A stretch of DNA of 64,000 nt from Hyphochytrium catenoides (Eukaryota > Sar > Hyphochytriomycetes > Hyphochytriales > Hyphochytriaceae): positions 62,001 to 126,000 of the forward strand of contig FLMG01000549.1 of NCBI GenBank assembly GCA_900088475.1, in the 5' to 3' direction. Below the pieces are notes generated by a model that did not search any database, was not told the DNA's origin, and saw only the letters and a program-made list of their open reading frames with translations. Of the stretch, positions 58,536-64,000 are shown piece after piece; position 1 is the first letter of the stretch, and each line of letters starts with the position of its first letter. The position numbers and the translations under genes were made by a program.

Positions 58536-59820
58536 TCACCAATTCTGGCGCCGCTGAGTCGAGTTACCCATTTGTGGGGGTTGCGGTTGGCCCTTCTGCT
58601 GTTGCATTTTACCTGAGTTTGAGCCAGTAGAACTTGTTGAACCCATGCCTTCCCATCTTAAGTCGGCAAAGCCTGCCATTCCGCCCCCCAAACCACCACT
58701 GCCTGGCCCTGCTGTCCTGATCGAATGGCTCATATTGGGTGGAGAATGACCACCTGGTCTCATAGCCATCCCACCTGTATTGCCCATGGTGTTATTCATG
58801 GCGTTTAGAGGGGGAGGTGGGGTAGCTGTTCTATGCATACTCATCCCCATCGCCGGAGATTGTGATCGTTGGGGGCCAGCGCCAAAGGCGGCGTTCATTG
58901 GCTGCTGAGGCGCCGCATTGGCGGCAAAGACGTCAAAGGGGTCGCGCTATTGAGACAGAGCGTTATCAGACCAAAAATCCAAGCGGACCATGCCACGCAT
59001 TGGCACATACCTGAGGCATACTTGGAGCCTGTGCCATACTTGGCGCTTGACTCTTAATGGGCATCGTGGGCGGTGTTGCGGGTACTGGCTTGGATAACTT
59101 CAGACATAACAACGACGTTAACATCAAGTAGTCAGCTCAACGTCCAGGGAGCAACCGCTTCGATAGCGTACCAGCGAGGCAAGATCGTCCGTGATGGTAG
59201 TGGGTGGTGCTCGACGGCTAGGCTCTGTGCATAGAAGTGAACGGGTTATTCTAGGATGGTATTCAGGGTCAAGTATGAATGGATGAAATACCTGAAGCGT
59301 GGATCTCCGTTTTAGGTGAGGAAGGCGGAGTTTCGTGAAGGAGATTTGCAGTTGGCGCTGTCTCAGGCACGGCAGGCGCAACAGGGTCTGGCTTGATTCT
59401 ATCCTTAGCATAAAGGGATCCCCCTATTCTTGCGATCTTTGCCACAACTGCACCGTCAAATATGGGTACAGTCTCCTCATCCCGTGTTATGTCTAACCAA
59501 ACTATGGCGTGTGGAAGGTCAGGGAAGGCGTCTCAACAATAAAAAGTTTCCTGGGCCACTAACCGTAGGTGCTCTCAAAAGTATGCTTGAATCTAAAATG
59601 GTACTTGCCCGGAAGAGGGAATGCCTACTCAAGATAGAGTTTTTAGCTACCTACCAAGATGAGGGAGTAGAGACATTGACCGGCATAAGGCCCGAACCTG
59701 CTTGATGTCCGATAGCGTGGGCCTTGTAACCGCCTTGGGAAGAGGAAAAAGGTTCGGATGGTCAAAATCGTCACCATCGTCTGGGATGACATAGTGGACG
59801 CTGATTCCTTCAACCTCCAT
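58536..59820 (-). CDS. DIX-domain protein
   Basis: The N-terminus from MEVEGISVHYVIPDDGDDFD through LFPLPKAVTRPTLSDIKQ, then AFPLPGKYHFRFKHTF, VWLDITRDEETVPIFDGAVV and AKIARIG, follows the DIX fold of Dishevelled and Axin: a beta-rich domain that polymerises head to tail. The three splice joins inside the domain all keep frame (introns begin at gttcgg, gttagt and an exon-end G). After the domain comes a low-complexity part rich in Pro, Met, Gly, Gln and Ser, with a DPFDVF segment that could bind clathrin-type adaptors, ending STQRRQNW. No PDZ or DEP domain is present. DIX domains are known mainly from animals, and related ones are reported in plants and SAR protists; the role in this cell is unknown. 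Confidence 0.75.
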
Positions 59821-60486
59821 CGCACCCAACTCTCACAAAACTCCAATGGGTTTTCCCTTCGGATCGTAGCAGATAGCGGAGACCCCGTAGCTACAGAGAG
59901 TAACCACACATAGACTCGTGATTGGCATGCGCCTCCTGGTGGCTGCTGAGAAGTGTAGGGGCCACTTGAAGCTGTACTCTTCGACTCGGATCTAGCCTAC
60001 AAGTAGACACCGGAGTTTGTATATCTGACGGCGCTCACCAAAGAGGAGAGGAAGGCTTCAGTTAGCGCTGATCCGTGTAATGAACCTACGATGGCGCGGG
60101 ATGAACAATCGATGTAAAGCAGTTGGAAAGTGTACTTGTAAGCTCCTCATAGAGAGATCTGAGCCCAGCAGCAGGCAACACTAACCCCTAAACCCCAGTA
60201 TATTTCGAATCCGTACGTCTATCTACACTGTATTCGGGGAGATATCTATTTTGCACAGTTCTTATTCAGCAGAGGATGACCAGCAATGAGTAACGAAATG
60301 AGGGATGCTCTGGATCTATAAAAATCACCTTGGAACGACATCAGTCAACCCTAGGAATGACCAACTCATCAGACGACGAGCTTCGTATGACCAGGCTCCA
60401 AAATCTATCGGCTGAGGAGAAGAGGTTAGACGTTAGCTTGCTCGGCTTTCAGAACTCTGTCTGGAGGAGCCTCTTTAGACGTGGCC
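59821..60486. other. Divergent intergenic region
   Basis: It lies between the DIX and cupin genes. A short plus-strand open frame at 60357-60518 (MTNSSDDELRMTRLQNLSAE) overlaps the cupin start in another frame and may be a leader ORF. Nothing else is seen. Confidence 0.4.
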
Positions 60487-60911
60487 ATGAAGTACACTCG
60501 ATTATATACTGGAAGTGATGGTCAGTCGCACTTTGAGGACGTTGAAGTGCCGTTGATAGACAAAGGTGATATCGGAAGGCTCTCCAAGGCCTTCGGCGCA
60601 ACCGGAGTAATCTTTCGAGAAACTCCAGGTAGCTATAACTTTCAATGGCATCATGCGCCCCAAAGGCAATTCGTTGTGATGCTGGATGGGAAGGTAAGCT
60701 TTGCCTTTGACTTTCCCCAGGGTTGGAGGTAGCTAGGTAATCATCGTCACTTTGTCTGCAGGTTGAGATAGAGGTAGGAGACGGCACCAAACGGACGTTC
60801 GAAACCGGTGACATCCTTCTAGCAGAAGACACGACGGGGCAAGGTCACATATCTAGAGCCGTGGATGGCCAGCCAAGAAAGTCGTTATTTATAACACTAA
60901 GCAACCCTTAG
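60487..60911 (+). CDS. Small cupin-fold protein
   Basis: There are two exons with a short intron after MLDGK. The product has about 115 residues: MKYTRLYTGSDGQSHFEDVE, VIFRETPGSYNFQWHHAPQR, QFVVMLDGK then VEIEVGDGTKRTFETGDILL, AEDTTGQGHISRAVDGQPRK and a final strand. This is a single-domain cupin of the uncharacterised bacterial-like family. Histidines in WHHAP and GQGH are candidate metal ligands. The start is the first ATG of this frame. The reaction is unknown. Confidence 0.85.
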
Positions 60912-61038
60912 TACTCAGTACTCGGGGTGAGCATATCAGAACCAAGATCTTTAGTAGCGGGTTGTATGGAAAAGGAACAGAGCGGCTATGGTAACAGATG
61001 CTCAGATCTTTGAACGTGCAGCTAACTCTGCGATCACT

Positions 61039-62530
61039 CTAGCCCCATTTTTTCCACGTCATACCATCTGGAGCGACTCTCTCCTCTTCATAGTCCTTCT
61101 CCTTAACTTCATTCCAGTTAGTTGACAGCACCGTGCCTCCTGATGTTTGCTGTTCAAAACATGTGATTCATGCAGATCGAACACAGAAAGGATGGAGAGA
61201 ATCTATGACTTACGAATGACTTGATCATTGCTCTCCTCGTATCTTCATTTGCTTTCGAGTAAATGTCCTTGAAGAGCTTCTGCAAAGCCTCTTCTCCTTC
61301 GGGCTTCTCTGCCTCCAGCTCCTTCTCTATCTCATGGTCTATGCGTTCCCAGTCGCGATGCGTGGCGTATGGACGCGGAAGAGCCGGTTGTGATCCCGCA
61401 CCAGCCCCAGAATCTGCTGCTTGAGATAGTGGTGACACTAAGTTGTTAAGCGGTTACTCCCATGTCTTTGCGAGAGTTACCTTTCCTGGCATTCCCCACA
61501 AGATCTGTCCAATGTTTGGGGCTAGATTTTTTGAGTCGTAGCTCTACCTTTAAGGGGGTGAAGCGGACAGTACTCTCTGAAGGTTTGATAGTGTCAAAAA
61601 GCCGAACACTTAGTGCCTTCACAAGTGCTCCATCCTTTGGAACCATCACCAAGACCTACGCCCGTCATCAGGTTAGGTGCCAGACAGGGAGAGTCACACG
61701 GATAGAGTCACTCACCGTATCTTCCTCAATTTCGACTTTAGACTCAGCCTCAGCGACGTTCTTCTGCAAAATGGACACAGTTACGACTGTGTCGCTCTGA
61801 TACCAATTATACCTACACCAGTCAGCGTTAGCGAACAAAATCAATGACGTGCCGCAAGTTGCGGAGCCCTACTTTATGGAGGATGGCAAGGAAGGCGCTG
61901 CGGGTGCCTTATTGGGTGGCTGCCTGCTGTTAGATGAAGCAGAAGGTGGCACAGAAGTGGGTGCGACTGGTGCTGCAGCTGCTCTCGCAGGAGCTGTGGT
62001 TGGGCCTAGATCTAGAGTGCTAAGTTAGATACCAAAGCTGTGGATATCTACAAAGAAGTTCAAACTTGCCTTCCAGTTCCGCATCACACTTCCGAATCCA
62101 CTTCCTTACACTAGCTTCCAGGGTCTTCTGACTAGCACTGGATGCGTCCCACGCCGTCACCTGGGCGAGTGAACTCTCAAAGGACGCCTTCGCTGATCTA
62201 TAGTTTTCTAATGAAAAAGCCGCAAGGCTGCGGGCACAAACAGATGTCAGGGATACGCCCTTAATGGTAAACCATGCATGCATACCCTTGTCGATAAAGA
62301 GTGAGGGTATCATTGGGAATTATTTTCAGGGCTTCGTCGCAATCCCGGAGGGCTTCTTCGTACAGCTGCGACTGAAGATATGCGGCCGCCCTTCTACTGT
62401 AAATGGCTGCATCAGCAGGCTGAAGTGAGCCGGAAAGGTTTGCTGTATAGTCCGCGATGGCTTCGTCATATCTGCCGTCAAGAGCCAGAGCGTCTCCACG
62501 GTAGTAAGGAATCTGCGTGCTGCCCTCCAT
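61039..62530 (-). CDS. SGT1: SGT1 homolog, Hsp90 co-chaperone (TPR-CS-SGS)
   Basis: Three domains are visible in order. The N-terminal TPR reads [48 protein letters not shown] variable Ala/Pro-rich linker follows, then the CS domain: [39 protein letters not shown]. The C-terminal SGS domain reads [60 protein letters not shown] and ends MTWKKWG. The SGS stretch is diagnostic. In yeast, plants and animals SGT1 links Hsp90 with SKP1-cullin ligases or immune receptors. About six exons; one 74-bp intron inside the TPR part joins YRQG to [17 protein letters not shown] in phase. The cullin-4 gene in this window is not known to be its direct partner. Confidence 0.93.
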
Positions 62531-63261
62531 GATGGCAGTGGTGAAATGGGTCTCTTTCGATGGATGGGTGTCTTCTTCACGAATAACACACAGCTACGCA
62601 ACTAAGTAGCCTCACCTCTGGGGCAATGCCAATCTCACTTTTATCGTCCCCAGTGCGCTTCCCGATAAGCAGCAGCTATATGGAGATTTGTGACCCGGCG
62701 CCGCTGTGATCGCGACGGTTGAACAAGTCAAGAACGACCTCTGTCTACACTCTCATCCAGAGCTCAGTCATCAAAGGACAGGGAGGAGCTCTTACCTTCC
62801 AAGACAGAAAGAAAGAGCCTTGGATTTCTCGATGTTTCTCTTCCTTTCTCACAACTCCAGCAGAAGATCACCATGTGGATCTATGAGGATTGGTTACTAC
62901 ATCAAAAGGATTATGATCTTCCTGGTCAAGATCCAGCTGCTCTCACATCAGAACACATGCCAGAACCCAGAACCCACCCCAAACTCTTGAAGATCTCTAG
63001 GACTTGTAAGTTGCTGAGGTCGATTCTGCCACTGCAACAGCAAGCTCCGAGTAGCTTATGAAGAGTGGTTTAGAGTTGCCCTGCGATGCTAGCTTCACCT
63101 CTCAGCAACAGCGCCACAGCCAAGGGCGAGCATCATAGGTCTTGAAGCCTTGGTCCCATTATCTCCCCGGGAGGCTATGGCAGCCAGTAGTAGCCATCCC
63201 CAGCCAACGTCGAACCCCGACTTGAGTTACTACCAAACAGCAAGAAGCGTGAGAGTGGAGA
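62531..63261. other. Divergent intergenic region
   Basis: It lies between the SGT1 start and the armadillo-type gene. Short plus-strand frames at 62706-63061 have no recognised content. Confidence 0.4.
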
Positions 63262-64000
63262 ATGGGAAGATCTTCCAGTGGAGTGCCAGCTATCCTTGTT
63301 GGCTCTATCGCACTCCTTGCTGTATATACTTTGCATAGTTTCTTGACTGATTGGAATGTAAAGTCATCAATCTCCCGAGAGGACGAGGATGAAGAACAAG
63401 GAGCGGGGGCAAAAGAAGTCGAAGAGGCATCAAACACCGATCCTGCGGAGCCCCTCACTTTGGAAAGAGCTTCTGAAGCGCTAAAGGATGATGATCACGC
63501 ACTAGTGAAGGAAGCGCTCATGAGATTGGTCACGTTGTCCAGCTATGGTGAGCTCAAAAGCTAGCGGTTCTGCTTCCATAGGGCTTATGTACTAACACGA
63601 CGTGGTTTTAGTTAAGATACAGGAATATTTGAGGGACTCTGGACAGCTTGAGCAGCTGATACGTCTACAATCATCAACTGATATGACCATCTCATATAAT
63701 GCTGCTTGGGTGTTGGCTAACTGCACCATGAACGGTGAGTGCGATGTCGATTGAGTATCTTTCATACTGCTTAGGGTCGCACTGGTCAGCAAAAAGCCAA
63801 GCGTATCTTATGGAGCAGACGCCTTATGGCAAGAGCCTAATGAGGATCATATTGAAATATCCCCTGGACAGACGGCAACTTAGTCTTTCACCAGACAGTG
63901 AGCTGCTGAGAAAGAGAATGGAAATGGCACTTCGAGCCACAGGGAACCTCTGTATGACCGGTACTATTTTATAGACCTTCCTTCTCTATCTTTCGATGAG
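63262..64000 (+). CDS. Armadillo-type membrane protein, 3' end off the window
   Basis: The protein starts MGRSSSGVPAILVGSIALLA with one hydrophobic segment (residues 8-27). An acidic linker follows (SREDEDEEQGAGAKEVEEA), then helical repeats: LKDDDHALVKEALMRLVTLS, VKIQEYLRDSGQLEQLIRLQ, MTISYNAAWVLANCTMNG, and RMEMALRATGNLCMTG. Exons 63262-63547, 63612-63734 and from 63770 join in phase (AGC TAT G with TT AAG). The helix pattern resembles armadillo/HEAT repeats of ARMC10-like proteins, which sit on the outer mitochondrial or ER membrane, but this is only a family-level guess. A donor at 63961 suggests more exons beyond the window. Confidence 0.7.

Overview
This is a nuclear segment of a unicellular eukaryote. 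Nearly every gene is interrupted by short GT-AG introns, mostly about 55 to 100 bp, and genes lie on both strands with a few hundred bases to 3.4 kb between them. I see no rRNA, tRNA, transposase, CRISPR array or bacterial operon. The gene mix points to a stramenopile or another SAR-group protist: a GPI-type GH72 glucanosyltransferase, a calcium/cyclic-nucleotide kinase, a DIX-domain protein, and serine-pathway enzymes with mitochondrial-type leaders. That placement is inference, and no single gene proves it.

Layout. 0-5 kb: RPF2 (ribosome assembly, with a 74-base assembly gap), a TPR protein and a zinc-ribbon/PDZ protein. 5-13.4 kb: a serine-biosynthesis locus. On the minus strand, phosphoglycerate dehydrogenase reads straight through without a stop into phosphoserine aminotransferase, giving one fused enzyme of about 17 exons. 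Head-to-head with it, 1.5 kb away, is a second, stand-alone phosphoglycerate dehydrogenase with 4 exons. 13.6-31.7 kb: cullin-4, transketolase, a WDR25-like protein, a dynamin GTPase and the AFG2/SPATA5 AAA ATPase. 31.7-35.1 kb: a long stretch with no convincing gene. 35.1-50 kb: an organelle/membrane-type protein kinase with EF-hand and two cyclic-nucleotide-binding domains, an R3H-SUZ protein, eIF3m, a membrane-anchored PARP-like protein, DAHP synthase and the GH72 enzyme. 50.7-64 kb: a kinesin-6-like motor, a 123-bp inverted repeat, ORMDL, a DIX-domain protein, a cupin, SGT1, and the start of an armadillo-type membrane protein that runs off the right edge.

How the genes relate. Most are independent housekeeping genes. 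The exception is metabolism. Both phosphoglycerate dehydrogenases start with basic, hydroxylated leaders typical of mitochondrial import, and DAHP synthase can be extended to a similar leader. These enzymes use 3-phosphoglycerate and phosphoenolpyruvate, which would fit a cell with lower glycolysis in the mitochondrion, as reported for stramenopiles. The most unusual items are the SerA-SerC fusion, the membrane PARP-like protein, the EF-hand/cNMP kinase and the DIX protein.
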